Assembly: GCA_963580455.1 (NCBI GenBank)
Contig: OY756957.1
Coordinates: 29,976,501-30,040,500, forward strand
Reading direction: 5' to 3'
DNA: 64,000 bases
Source of the DNA: Euonymus europaeus
Taxonomy: Eukaryota; Streptophyta; Magnoliopsida; Celastrales; Celastraceae
How positions within the stretch are numbered: the first letter of the stretch is position 1; each line of letters starts with the position of its first letter. Below the pieces are notes generated by a model. The model worked only from the letters and a program-made list of their open reading frames with translations, had not been told where the DNA came from and did not search any database. Made by a program: the position numbers and the translations under genes. Below are positions 11,941 through 24,500 of the stretch, in pieces.

Positions 11941-14900
11941 TGGAATTAAGCATCTGGATACCAGATAATGAAGAATTGGACCATTGTGATAAGAAATGAA
12001 CGCAATGAATTAAGCCTTAATTCCAAAAAACTGTTACCAAACTACATCAATTCCAAAATTAAAAAAAGAGTGCTGGAAAGATTGATACACATGTCCAACA
12101 AATGAAAATTAAGAACAATAATCCAACCGCAGTTACAGTTAGTGATTTCTACGAAAAAAGGTTTAATTGGACAGCTACTCCAAGAGCCTGAACTAATCTT
12201 AGTTCAAAGAACAAAACTATATCATAAATATCACACAACTGATGGAATTATAGGAATCATGCAGCCAAAAACAAAACATCAAAGATCCCAGGAAGGTTAT
12301 TAACACTCAAATCCAGCTACAAATGTAAGGCTTCACCCCAACATTATCACAATACCCATGCAAAGTCCACACTGGTCAACACAGAGGTTAGAAACCCAAC
12401 AAATTCAGCAAGAGAGTTTATTAATTTGTTGTATGGATATCTATTAGTTCTGTGCCTTATCTAAGTGTGCTAGTGCTAGTGCCAGTAGCCCACTCACTCC
12501 TGTGAGCTAGACTTGCCTTTCTAATTACAAATCAATGAGAGTAGCGGATAGGTAGGCGGCAAGAAGCTCACCAACTTCTTGTTCTCCCCACCGCTTTCAT
12601 TGAAGCACAAGGGCATAGAGTTGTTCCTCCTCTTGTCAAAACTCCCCTATTAGATAGGGGAAATAGATTTGCAGAAGTAACTGAAAATCGGAAAAAAATG
12701 CTGACTAACAAATAACATATATATACTTGTAAATTCAAATCAATTTATAGGATCATAAACATTGAACATTAGCTTAACCGAGGAATTACCTCAGCTAACC
12801 AGAGAAATTATGTCTCAGGTTGGAGTAGACCTGGAAGCAAAACAGGAATAACTGCAAACAAAATTCAGATCATTAAAAACCAATTTGAAACGAAAAACTA
12901 AAGGAGTTGGAAGAACCAAATAACCAGAGGAAATAAACAAAAAAAAAACACGCTGATCGGCCAATTAAATTAGCCGAATGAAGAGAAAGCCATACCAAAA
13001 TCTCCCGCAAACTGAAACCTTCTACCACCCAGCTCAGGCAACATTTTACCCATGGACAAACACAAGCAAATCAACAAAAAAAGAGAGGATAAACAGCTAG
13101 GGGAAAAAGTAAAAGAGGAAGCAAACCTACAAAAACTGACGGAAACACTGCCTAAGAAACCTATCCAAACCTGCAAGAAAAAACACAGAGAAAGTGAAAA
13201 AAATACATCGGAAAAGTAGTATATTACAAATAGCAATTAAAACAATAGCAACACATTCAGCTTTGATTATTAGGTTTTGAAGTAGTAATGTAATCTAATT
13301 TTTTCAATCAAACTTAAATGAGTTTCGGATTGATTCTCGAAACATAAGGGATTTAAAAATATAGTAAAAACTTCTTTTTGTTTTTAAATTAAAGAAAAAA
13401 ATTCATTTCTGAGTTTTTTTTGCAGTTATTACACCTGTTCCAACTATTGGGACTTTCTAATGATTTCTGTCTATAACACTAAGGCTTTCTAGAAATATCA
13501 TGGAGTTTCTGTTTGAACTTTTCCGGTGAATTGTGCTTAAGAAATATTTTGAACTTCCTTGTGACTTCTTGATATGATGAATCTCTTAAATCCCTAAGAT
13601 TGTTGAGTTTGAACTGGTTACCCATGTGGGGAGTCCAAAAAGCTTTTGGGGTTTGAGTGTTGACATCTAAGCTGGAAGTGGTATGGGAGGATTCTAAATA
13701 AGGGTTTGAGAGTGAAAATCTGAGCTGGAAGTGCCATATACCATCTATATACTTGAGTTCATGTTTCGCAACTGTGCGTCTCTTCTCTCTCTCATTTAAT
13801 GATGTAAAGTGTGTACTTCTGAGAAAAAGTCTGATCAGATGGTAACGTATACCTGAAATTTTCATGGATCTTTTAAATCGATGGATGTCCTATTTTTTAA
13901 AACTTCATATGAACATCTACCAAACATACAATCTTACCTTTTCTTGTAGGTATTCTACAATGCTGCTCGCTACTATCATGCGTATTATGGACACAAAACG
14001 GTGAGAGAGATGAATTATATAGATGAAGTTTTTAGCAACACATCATTTTTTTAACACCAATCTTTCGTGCTCTTATTTTGTAGGACCCTCGCGCCGTCCT
14101 TGTTGGACTTCTTTTGATTCTCTCAGCATTTCAGTATCATCAAACTTCATGTTAACTATTTTTTTCCTCAAGCATTACGTTGTGATATTGAGAGTTTACC
14201 TCAACTTAGGTGGGCTGCGGGAGAATTTGAGAGTGTTATTGATATTGAGAGTTGCCAAATTATTAATTTTCAAACCTCAGGCTGAAATTTCATGGATAGA
14301 TTTTATAAGATGATTGCGGAGCTATAGAATGGATGTAATTTATTACTCTAATAACTTATGATATTCATTTTTTAATATATAATTTATGATATTTATATGA
14401 AAGATGATGCTTCCATATTTTTTTTCCCATTGTTTTGAGTAGTGAGTTATTGAGTTATGTGAATGTACCACAATCCTATGCTTTGTGACTTTGCATAAAA
14501 TTTGGATGTAATATTGCTCGGGTTGGCTGTTATTCTCTGTCCTTTCATCCATTTATATCCTTGTCTCCCTGTAACGAGCACAGTCAACAACACTACTTTG
14601 ATACTTTCTCTCTCCAACCTCTCTCTCTCTATATATATATCATCTATTATAATGGTAGATACTATAGAGATAGTCCTTCTGCTCCGCTCCCCGTTAACTA
14701 CCTCAGCCAAACCCACTATTTTCCTGAAGTAGTGCCACCCGGAAAGGAGGCGCCGGCGGAGCCTCACTAGAAAGTGGAAAAAACACTTCCTCTAGTTTGA
14801 GTCGTCCATTTTGTGACTGTGGCAATTAGGATTAGAGTAATGGTTTAAATTTAAAGAAAATTTAAAATTTCAGCTACAAATATGAAATCCAAGCGCCGGC

Positions 14901-15318
14901 ACCCCATCCTTAAATAATGAGGGATGATACGGCATTTCCATTATAAGCTTTTTTTTGTTTTGTTGAGAAAAACATTTCCACTGTCTAATATTTGGTCGAA
15001 TATTGATTATGAATGCTACAATAGTAGGCTTGTGCTCCAAACAGAATCTGGTCCTAAACTGGGCTCTAGTAAGTAGTATAAAAAACAAGAATTCTATTTC
15101 AACTTTCAAGAGCAAGCTTGTTGGATCTTTTGGGCCAATTATTTCGGCCTAATTTAACTGGGCTTTATCCATTCGGGGCCGAAGTGATGCTTTTTTTCCC
15201 CTTCCTGAAACGCCCTCTTCCAAAGCCCGGCTTCTCTTTCTAACTTTCTTTCTCGTTGCAAAAACAAAGCAGGTCCAGACTCTCCCCGTTTCATGCAACA
15301 CACACAAAATCCGCATCA
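11941..15318. other. Intergenic, no supported gene
   Basis: Mixed AT-rich DNA. 13208-13255 resembles 27866-27910 beside the S40 gene, a further piece of the dispersed duplication. ORFs at 12970-13236 (-) and 13479-13865 (-) are 88 and 128 codons with no recognised domain. 14561-14770 ends in a proline-rich tail but has no family resemblance. A (CT)n-(TA)n tract lies at 14612-14640. The last 100 bp before 15319 is the pyrimidine-rich leader of TDP1. Confidence 0.4.
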
Positions 15319-18300
15319 ATGGCAGCTCACTTGCAGGTACGTTCACAAATTAGTTTCTTCTCTTCTTCAAAAAAATCATAAAATCATTTTTATCTACGCT
15401 CTTATGAAAGGTTGGGTATTTGGTTCATCTCAATCAAAATCTCGAGGAAGACACCTCATCAGCGAAGCTACCACTCTCGCCGGGCACAAACATCATTGGT
15501 CGCACCAATATCTCTGTGCCAGACAAGAGGCTCAGCAGGAAGCACCTCTCTCTCACCGCCTCCACCGATGGCTCTGTGATTTTGACCGTGGTCTGTATAT
15601 CTCCTTTGTTTTCTTACTTCAAATTCGTAGTGGTATTCTGACTTCTGAGTAGTTATATTTACTATTTGCTGAATTTTTTTAGGAAGGAACCAATCCGGTT
15701 GTGGTAGTATCCGGGAATGAGAGGAAGAAGCTGATCTCTGGAGAGAATTTGTTGATTAGTACTGGTGATATTATAGAGTTGATCCCTGGCCATCATTTCG
15801 TCAAGTGTGTTACAACATTAGCTGTTGGTGATAAAAATGCGCAGAAAAGAACTTTTAGTTCCACTGATCAAAGGGAGGAGCTAAATCATAAGAAGTTGCG
15901 GCAAGGGCGGGAGGATAAAGCTACATCTTCCAGGAACTCCCAGGTTATTCATTTATGATTCATAATTCCATTTACTGGTTCCGGACTTCAATTTGATATG
16001 TGTATAATGGGCTGCAGAACAATATAGCAGGAGAAAGTGAAGAGGCAATCCGCCATTTTCATGTATCTTGTGATAAGTTGCCTCGCACATTTCGGCTTTT
16101 GCGAGTGCAAGGGCTACCGACATGGGCAAATACCTCTTGTGTTTCTATTGAGGATGTGATTCAGGTAGCTGTAATGCTTCAAATATTGTGTTTCTAAATT
16201 TGAATTGTGTTGGATGTGAGAATTTTCAACTACTTGCTAAATTCCTGCAGAATGAGAATAAAAAAAGTTGCTTGATTGTTTGTTTCTTTTGTAGGGAGAT
16301 GTCCTTGTAGCGATCCTTTCTAATTACATGGTGGATATTGATTGGTTAATACCTGGTATGCGCTAGGCTCTTCTTTTGTCTTTGTTTGCTTAGAGGATTC
16401 TGTTTTATTCTTAGTTGTTGAGAAAACTCAAAATTTTGGTGCTGGTTGCTATAAATGAGGAAAGTGCTTCTTGTCAGATTTCTGGCCTGCTTTATAGATG
16501 AATATTGAATGTAGATTCGGTCGATGCACTTTGGCTGGAATCTGTCTTCAGTAGCCTCTTGATTCTAAAGCTTCTCCTTTTTTCTTTTTTCTTTTTTTTT
16601 TCCTTCATTTTTTTCCCTTCCTGGCTCAGCATGCCCAGCACTTGCAAAAATACCTCATGTGATGGTCATACATGGCGAGGGTGATGGTACGCTGGAGCAT
16701 ATGAAGGTTTACCTTCTATTTAACTTTTTTATGAGCTCCACTGTTGCTTTTATGCTTGATTTGGGGTTTGACAAATTTTGACATTGTTGACTTTGGGTAT
16801 TTGCTAGAGAATGAAGCCTGCAAATTGGATTCTCCACAAACCCCCCTTGCCCATTTCATATGGTACGCACCATTCAAAGGCCATGATTCTGGTCTATCCT
16901 CGAGGTGTGAGAATTATTGTACATACTGCAAACTTAATATACGTTGACTGGAACAACAAGAGCCAAGGTCTATGGATGCAAGATTTCCCGTGGAAGGATA
17001 AAAACAAAGCAAGCAAAACATGTGGATTTGAAAATGACTTTACTGATTATCTCAGTGCACTGAAGGTACTCACACTTTATAGCGAATATGTGAATGCTTA
17101 TCTGCCTCACCAAATTCCCTGGCGACTGGTGTTGCTTTGATGGGTATCTTGTTGTGTTCGTGCGACAAAGTAAGAATTATCCATGAGGTGGGAACAAAGT
17201 TTCGGTATAGTAGTGGTAGCTTGCAGATCCTCCTGCAGTATTCTGAATTTTAGGTGATTTTCAAAAAGAATATGCGGTGAAATATTTGCGTACTTAGCAA
17301 GATTGGATTATGGTGTATTTTTTTATTTTTTTTTGGAATGAAATTGGGCATGGAAACAGTCTAACAGATGTTTATTGTGTCCTGGTTTTTAGAGAAACCA
17401 GTTATTAGTGCTAATTTATTTATTTCCAATTTTCCTGAATTTTACTTTTTACAGTGGCCTGAATTCACTGTTAAACTGCCAAATATTGGAAGCTTCAATA
17501 TAAATCCGTCTTTTTTCAAGAAGTTTGACTACAGTGATGCAGCGGTATACTTTTTATCTTCCATATTTTGTATTTCTGCCTAAAATGTAATCTCATGTTT
17601 TCTTTTTGTGTTTTTTTTACCTAATAATCTATTTGATTTTAGGGAGAGTAAAATTCTCTGCCTATCTTACTACTTTGAAGAGACTTCCTATAATTCGCAG
17701 GTCAGATTGGTTGGATCCGTCCCTGGTTATCACACAGGTGCCAATGTCAGAAAATGGGGACACATGAAGCTTCGGACTATTCTCCAGGAGTGTATTTTCA
17801 ACAAGGAGTTCCAGGACGCTCCATTCGTTTATCAGGTACGAGTGGACCGCTTCTTGGCTTATATCTTTCAATGAGGGGAGTTGGATGTTAACAGGGCCTT
17901 AGTGATTGAGCCTTCTAATTGAAGACTTGTAATCTGTATTCAGCTTCTTTCGTACGTAATTTATGTCTTTTTGTGTGATTTGGATATTATTGTCTTACTT
18001 GATTCTTTTTCAATTGGTACATTTTTTGTATCATATGCTAATGAAAGACTGATTGTTCTATGTGACGTGGCGATTGTAGTAAAATCCACCTTAGCAGCCT
18101 GCGGCCTAGGTTTTGACTACTCTATATTAGTCACTTAAGGTCTCTCAATAGGAAACTCTGTTTAATTTTATATGCATTTAACATTATTTATCTCCCAGTG
18201 CAAGAGTGAACAAATTTGTGACATGCAATGAGTCTTAGTTTGGAAGTTTGTATTGAATTTCAGAAACATATGGAATTAGTGATTCAGAAATTATGGAAGG

Positions 18301-20665
18301 AGGTGATTATCTACATGGATTTTTTTATGAAAAAAGTATGGTCTAAATATTGCTTCTAGAGGGTGTTTGACTTAATTCATGCTGTATACTTGTGCTCTCT
18401 CAGTTCTCCTCACTTGGTTCACTGGATGAAAAGTGGATGGCTGAGCTGGCATCCTCAATGTCATCAGGAGTTACTGAAGATAAAAAACCTCTTGGTCGGG
18501 GAGAGCTACTGATTGTATGGCCTACAGTAGATGATGTCAGATGCTCCTTAGAGGTAATTGCAAGTAGGTCATTTATGTAAACACTTTGTTATCACACCCT
18601 CTTTGTCACTCAGAATGTTGTGATGATATTCCAAATCCTTTCCATGATTTGAACTGTGCCTGTTGCTGAATATTTGGTTGTTCTAGCCATATTTTAGAAC
18701 AGCTGATCCTATTGGGTGTGATGTATTATGTATAAACAATATAGTAGCAACTGTAAAGGATGACCTTAGTCAACCTCAAATGGTAGGATGATGCAAAAAA
18801 AAACATTGGCAATAATTTCCTAAGTAATATAACCTTTCTAGAATTTTGACAATAGCCATTGCTGGTCCAAGTATTGGGGTGTGGTCTGTTCTTGTGTTTT
18901 CCCTGGTTTGTTAATTTTCTCAATCATTTCAGTTTTGGATATTTTCTTCTTTACTTGTCCCCAGGGTTATGCAGCAGGGAATGCAGTTCCAAGCCCCCTA
19001 AAAAATGTTGAGAAAGAATTTTTAAAGAAGTATTGGGCAAAATGGAAGGCAAGCCTTGCAGGCCGCTGGTATTTTTGTAGTTTTTACCTGTTCGAATTGT
19101 TAATTTACTTTGCGTGACAAAATTTGGGTGTGTTTTTATTTGTTCTGAGAGTGTTCTTATATTTGTTATCTCCAGCGCTTTCTTAAGTTCATTGTTCATT
19201 GCTTTACGATGTAGACAGTTTTTTTATATTTTATTTTGCAAGGCTGCAAGCCCACAAGAAACCACTTCGGAGAACAAAAGTCCCTCCATACTGAAATATT
19301 TCAAGTTTTAGAACCATCTTTCTCCTATCTAAACAACAATCTCGAACATATATTGTCATAAGTTTTGTAATATTGCTAAAAAAAGGCAGATTGCTACACA
19401 AAGTCACTGAATAGGTTTGTTTAGTTTATGCTGTTTTATGTAATGTAGCAATATTGTTTTCTTCTTTTGGATGGATATGCTTTTTGAGTATAAATCCCAA
19501 CCTGTCAATGTGGCTTTCATTTCCTGTCAAATATGAAGATAGTTTTAATATTTGGTAGGTGAGCACGTGATGCTCATTCAATTTTGGGTTTATTATTGTT
19601 GTTTTAATATTCTTATATTTCTTAAGTAGATTTAAGAATGATGAATTGCTTTAGTATTCTTATTTTACATTTGACTTGTCTTGAGTTTCTCTTCTTCCTT
19701 CATATTAACTTTATGCTTGCAATATTTCAGTCGTGCAATGCCTCATATAAAGACGTACACGCGTTATAGTGGCCAAGAACTCGCGTAAGTTTTGCACCAT
19801 TTTCTATTGAGTCTGTACTCTGTAAGCTCCCCAACTGTTGTTTTAGCGATGATTTGGTGCTTTTATATTTTCCCAACAGCTGGTTCCTTCTAACCTCAGC
19901 TAATCTCAGCAAAGCCGCATGGGGAGCTCTCCAAAAAAATAACTCTCAGTTGATGATTCGTTCATATGAGGTATGTAAATCCGTCGTTTAAATCAGCTAA
20001 TTTGATAACTTTCCATCTCATTTGAAGGACTCGCTTGTTTCAGATGACAGTCTGACGGATTCCTGTACTTCAAGAAATCCATATTTTCAAGCTTACTTTT
20101 ATGGGATCAAATTAGATTCATTCTTCCAAATTTCTTCTTCTTCTAACCATTGACACTTTCCTTTTCTCATATTCTTGTGTTATCTTTTCCAGCTGGGAGT
20201 GTTGTTTTTGCCGTCTGCAATCCAAAGCAATGGACACGTCTTTTCTTGTATAAATGAGAGTTCAAAGGTATTGGCTTTAACCCGTTTCCTTCAATATCTA
20301 ATATTCAGGAAAGATAAGAACACTCTGGTTAATGTTCAGAAACAAATTGGATCCGAGGAAAATGCATCCAAACTAGTTCAGAAATCCAAACTAGTGACTC
20401 TGAATTGGCTAGAAAGCACGTCTACGCAGTCTGCATCTGAAGTTATTGTATTGCCTGTGCCTTATGAGCTTCCGCCTCAACAATACTCTTCTGAAGGTTG
20501 GGAATTGTCCTCTCGCAATGCTGCAGATTTAATTGTTGCTCTTATCTAACAGCCTCTCTTTTTTCTACAGATGTTCCATGGTCTTGGGATCGACGTTATA
20601 ACAAGAAAGATGTGTATGGCCAAGTTTGGCCACGTGATGTTCAGCTGTATTCTTCCCAAGACTAG
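15319..20665 (+). CDS. TDP1: Tyrosyl-DNA phosphodiesterase 1 with N-terminal FHA-like domain
   Basis: Fifteen exons read by GT/AG and frame: 15319-15336, 15411-15590, 15683-15943, 16018-16164, 16295-16355, 16630-16706, 16808-17065, 17455-17544, 17701-17835, 18404-18553, 18965-19068, 19731-19784, 19880-19970, 20193-20496, 20571-20665, giving 674 aa. Residues ~15-100 form an FHA-like fold ([16 protein letters not shown]). The phospholipase D-type catalytic motifs are THHSKAM (His270, Lys272) with HTAN downstream, and PHIKTYTRY (His499, Lys501) with [11 protein letters not shown] (Asn520). The C-terminal [10 protein letters not shown] is typical of the family. TDP1 removes stalled topoisomerase I peptides from DNA 3' ends in nuclear repair. 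Exon 14 is unusually long (304 bp); a 41-bp GT...AG stretch inside it is too short to be an intron. Small boundary errors are possible. Confidence 0.93.
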
Positions 20666-21104
20666 TAAGTGTGAATCTCTGTACTGGAATTCTGTCTTAG
20701 TTCTTTTGCATGATTTATATTACACTATATATGATTCATGTTGAAGCGTGCCACCACTCCCACCATATGATGCATCTAAAAGACTAACATGGCGACCTCC
20801 TTTGCAAAGCGAGATGCTTAAAGATGTGGACTTTCTGTACCTGGGTTAATCCTTGAACTGGCTTTGGGCCCTCCTTTACCCAGCTTAAGAGAGAGGTTAA
20901 AAGGCCCTATCAGTGAGAGTCCAAATTCCAAAATGATGTTTTTCCCTATTTTAGATAAAAAGAGATAGTAGTACTCTTTGATCTTATCTCTTATTTTCCG
21001 AATTTAAAATAAACACTAACTTCTGACTTTTGTCTTATATGGTGTTTTTAAAATGTTTCTGTTGGTCTTATCATGTATTTCAAAATATTATCGTGTATTT
21101 CTAA

Positions 21105-21296
21105 GGCCCTGCTTGGGGGAGGTACTGGGTCCACTGGGAGGGGTTCGCGAACCCCTCTAAACCCTTACTTGGTTCGAACACCTCAAAATATTCGCATAAA
21201 CCTCTTCCAACACCCCCCTTTCCCAACCCCTGAAAATGAGGGTTTGAGAGGTGTTCACTCACATAAACACTCCCAACACCTCCTCCAAGCAGGGTC
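21105..21296. mobile_element. Tourist-like (PIF/Harbinger) MITE, 192 bp
   Basis: Ends GGCCCTGCTTGGGGGAGGT and ACCTCCTCCAAGCAGGGTC are imperfect inverted repeats of about 19 bp. They are flanked by the 3-bp direct repeat TAA at 21102-21104 and 21297-21299. TAA-type duplications with GGCCCTG-type ends are characteristic of Tourist/Harbinger MITEs. It carries no ORF of its own and lies in the TDP1 3' region. Confidence 0.85.
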
Positions 21297-21373
21297 TAAA
21301 TTACCATATCCCCAACCTATTTAGGAGTGTCACAATTGGGAATTACATCTTTCCAAATCCATTGTTATATCTT

Positions 21374-21717
21374 CCTAAATAACACGTATCAAGTGTTATA
21401 CTGTTATGCTCCATGAACCTCAAATCTATTGCATTTTCATCATTTGTATTTCACAATTTTACCTCATGTAAACCTATCAAGTATCTTTAAATGCTGATTA
21501 ATTAATCCAAAACATGCGCCTTTGAATACTGCATGCTCAAAATATTTATTTTTTATAATGCAATTCATTTAAAAGAGTATCTATATATTAAATCTCACAA
21601 TAACTCATCAAATCCTATTATGATATCAAAATCCTATATATAAAGCCCCTCTAAGATACATTGTCATTTGTATATTCATTATACATTCTTCACTATGGAC
21701 ATCATCTTTGAAACCCC
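21374..21717 (+). repeat. Second copy of the ubiquitin-like gene promoter and start codon
   Basis: Matches window bases 1-336 with a few substitutions and a short insertion near 21399. It includes the TATA box (~21635-21643), the ATG at ~21695 and seven codons, then breaks off at GAAACCCC. It lies in the TDP1 3' region, same strand. The left break cannot be placed because copy 1 runs off the window edge. It could act as a promoter on its new flank (inference). Confidence 0.8.
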
Positions 21718-22606
21718 TCTAGGATTTTATGAGCGATGATGAGTTATGATTTTGTTTGCATATCACTTTCGTTGAGAAATCATCCATTGCATCTTTATTT
21801 TAACAATGTGCGACTTTTTCTCTCTGCAGGTTTGGCATAATCAGACCAAAAAATGACATGAGTTCCTACTTATTTGATCAACATCTGGTGAGTCTGTTGC
21901 TTTCTAGTGTTACTGTGTCTTTGGACTCTACGCTGTTATCATTGAGCGTGTCTTACATGAAGATAATTGCCTTTTCTGTATATTTAGTTTTCAGTTATTA
22001 ATCATTGGACTTCTCTCCATTTATATGTTCCTTATCAATAAGAATCAATAGTAGCAAAAGGTGTAGGAGACTAAAACATAAGGGGGGTAGGAAGTGTAAT
22101 CCCATCTTCGTAGGAGAGAAAGAAAGGAGAAAAATCCCATCTTCGTAGGAGAGAAAGAAAGGAGAAAGGGGGATGGGAAATACAGTGAGGAAAACAAAAA
22201 TACGAGGAAAAGGTTGAGGAGACTAAAATTTATGTTCCATTTTTTTTTTGCTAAACGGTGAATGGAAAAAACTAGAAAGGGTGCTAATGAGACATTTAAG
22301 AAATCCATATTCTTTTCATTTTTGCTCTTTTTGTTTTTCTCCTTCATAGTTGAAGTAACAAGAAGCATGAAATGAGGGCTCTACAAGCTTGAAATCAGTC
22401 TCGAGTCACAATCACCGAAACTGAAAGCGGGTTCTTTAGTACGGATCTCATCAGTCTCCTTGTGCGTACACCTCACCTCTGAAGTTCTGTTCACAACCTC
22501 GTCCGAAAACTTATACAGATAACGATTTTCCAGAGTGTAATTACAGCAACTTGGCTACCTGCTGTTGTCATATAAAACCTGTACACTATAGATTGCCCCA
22601 ACCCAG

Positions 22607-23490
22607 TCCTCTCATACTACTACTAGTGTTTGTTCCTCGCAGTTCTCCATTTAAAACCAACAGTAGATAAGAACTGAATTAGTAGCACTATTTCAAAATT
22701 GAGATTCTAGGCATAAGAAAACTAGTGGCTAGAGAAATTCATCCAGGAGGGTGCCCGTAGCTCAGGCTTGCTTTTCTAGGCGTGAGAGCTAGCAAACGGA
22801 AAGAGAGGATCACACTTGAGTTGATCAAGACACATGAGAGATAGCAGCTTGCTTTTCTAGGTCTTAAATTGGTCTTTAAGTTGCAGGTGTAAACCTTATA
22901 CTTTTCTTTAAAAGGAAAAAATCCTGGTTATTTTCACTTTTTCTGTGTTATTTCGGAAGATTTTGGTAGTTCTGTACTGAATGTACCATGGCGTTAGCCT
23001 ATCTATAACAAGGGACCGTCTTTTGCTCGTTAGCGCTTTAGAAGGCACTCTTCTTTTCTGGTTTCCCTAAAATATTTATATATTTATATGCTCTTATGGT
23101 TGTTCCCCAATCCCCATGTGCCACAAATGGATTTTAGTTCTTTCCAACAAATTCTACAAGCAAAGCAATATATTCAACAAATTTGGAAGTACAAAATGAA
23201 AAAATCTCTCAATGAAAAGAACAACAAACCAAAAAACTAATGTATGGGTAGTGACTTCTCATGCTAGAAAACATGCTACTCGTGTCTCTGCATGTCAGAT
23301 GAATATATATGCCCTGTGCTGGTGCATATGTTAATCCTGGCATATTCGCTATCTCTTGTGGTGTAGATGTAGATCCAGGCATATCCGCCTTCTCTTGTGG
23401 TGTAGATGTTGAACCTACCAAATCAGTCATCTTTACTATTGTCATTGCTAGCTCTTCTCCTTGCAGCCGAAATGTCCAAATCTTTGTCTT
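22607..23490. repeat. Duplicated block C, copy 2
   Basis: Near-identical to 11061-11940, same orientation, with small indels such as a TATTTATA insertion near 23078. Its right part (from ~23000) is also the left arm of the large inverted repeat described separately. Confidence 0.75.
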
Positions 23491-24500
23491 GGAATTAAGC
23501 CTTAATTCATTGCATTCATTTCTTATGACACTGGTCCAATTCTTCATTATCTGGTATCTAGATGCTTCAACCCTCTTTTGTAGGTGGCATGGTTTTTCCT
23601 TTTCAAATGTTAAATCAGGTTGGAGAACCTTGGTAATGATGACCTTTCTGGAATCCAAATCTTCTTTATTGCTCAAGGATAGGAATCCAAAATTAGTTTG
23701 CCTTTACCCAAAATTTGGATGGCCACCATATTATGTACTTTACAGAAAAGAGATTAACAAAATCTGATCTTAATCGAGGAAGTCTGATACTCCTACTCAA
23801 GGAAATTAATTTTGGATTCCTATCCTTGAGCGAGAAAGAAATTTGGATTCCGAAAAGGTCATCATTACCAAGGGTCTCCAACCTGATTTAACATTTGAAG
23901 AGGAAAAGCCATGCCACCTATGAAAGAGGGTTGAAGCATCTGGATACTAGATAATGAAGAATTAGACCAGTGTGATAAGAAATTAACGCAATGAATTAAG
24001 GCTTTCCAAGATCAAGATTTGGACATTTCGGTTGCAAGGAGAAGAGCTAGCAATGATGGCAATAGTAAAGATGGCTAATTTGGTAGGTTCAACATCTACA
24101 CCACAAGAGAAGGCAGATATGCCTGGATCAACATCTACACCAGAAGAGATAGCGGATATGCCAGGATCAACATATGCACCACCAGAGTGACGGGTCATAT
24201 ATATTCATCTAACAAGCAGAAAAATGAGTAGCATGTTTTCTAGCATGAGAAGTCACTACCCATACATTAGTTTTTTGGTCTGTTATTCTTCTCATTGAGA
24301 GATTTTTTCATTTTGTACTTCCAAATTTGTTGAATATATTGCTTTACTCGTAGAATTTGTTGGAAAGAACTAAAATCCATTTGTGGCACATGGGGATTGG
24401 GGAACAACCATAAGAGCATATAAATATTTTAGGAAAACCAGAAAAGTAGAGTGCCTTCTAAAGCGCTATCGAGCAAAAGACGGTCCCTTGTTATAGATAG
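23000..24500. repeat. Large inverted repeat, ~700-bp arms, ~107-bp spacer
   Basis: The left arm ~23000-23702 and right arm ~23810-24500 are reverse complements with scattered differences. For example CTATCTATAACAAGGGACCG at ~22999 pairs with CGGTCCCTTGTTATAGATAG at 24481-24500, and the TGGTAATGATGACC region near 23630 pairs with GGTCATCATTACCA near 23856. Just outside the right arm, 24501-24552 is a direct copy of ~22955-23008. A transcript across it would fold into a long hairpin. Confidence 0.85.
23209..23676 (-). pseudogene. Gene fragment with 13-residue repeats, possibly B3-domain derived
   Basis: A 155-codon - strand ORF. Residues ~10-90 contain SRKVIITKVLQPDLTF, LQKRVEASRYQIMKNWTSVI and KTKIWTFRLQGEEL, faintly like a plant B3 DNA-binding domain (the IxK(x)L...W.FR pattern). 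This is followed by two tandem GSTSTPQE(K/I)A(D/N)MPG repeats. A mirrored, stop-containing copy lies at ~23815-24200 on the + strand and a third decayed copy at ~11750-11930. The B3 assignment is tentative and the fragment has no promoter or conserved ends, so it is annotated as a relic. Confidence 0.35.

Larger units (their letters stand above)
20666..22606. other. TDP1 3' flank: possible 3'UTR exon plus inserted elements
   Basis: The TDP1 stop TAG overlaps a strong donor (CTA|GTAAGT at 20665). A matching acceptor and donor-bounded block lies at 21830-21889 (CTCTGCAG|GTTTGG to CATCTG|GTGAGT). Joining them still gives TAG, so this is a candidate 3'UTR exon and not an extension. Between them lie a Tourist MITE and a promoter copy. 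22098-22170 holds a 37-bp tandem duplication (TCCCATCTTCGTAGGAGAGA unit). No other gene seen. Confidence 0.45.

Noticed and set aside
14561..14770. 69-codon ORF with proline-rich tail
   Set aside because: Starts in a simple-repeat tract and matches no family I recognise.
20267..20307. 41-bp intron within TDP1 exon 14
   Set aside because: Shorter than plausible plant introns; the frame stays open through it and the exon phase fits without it.
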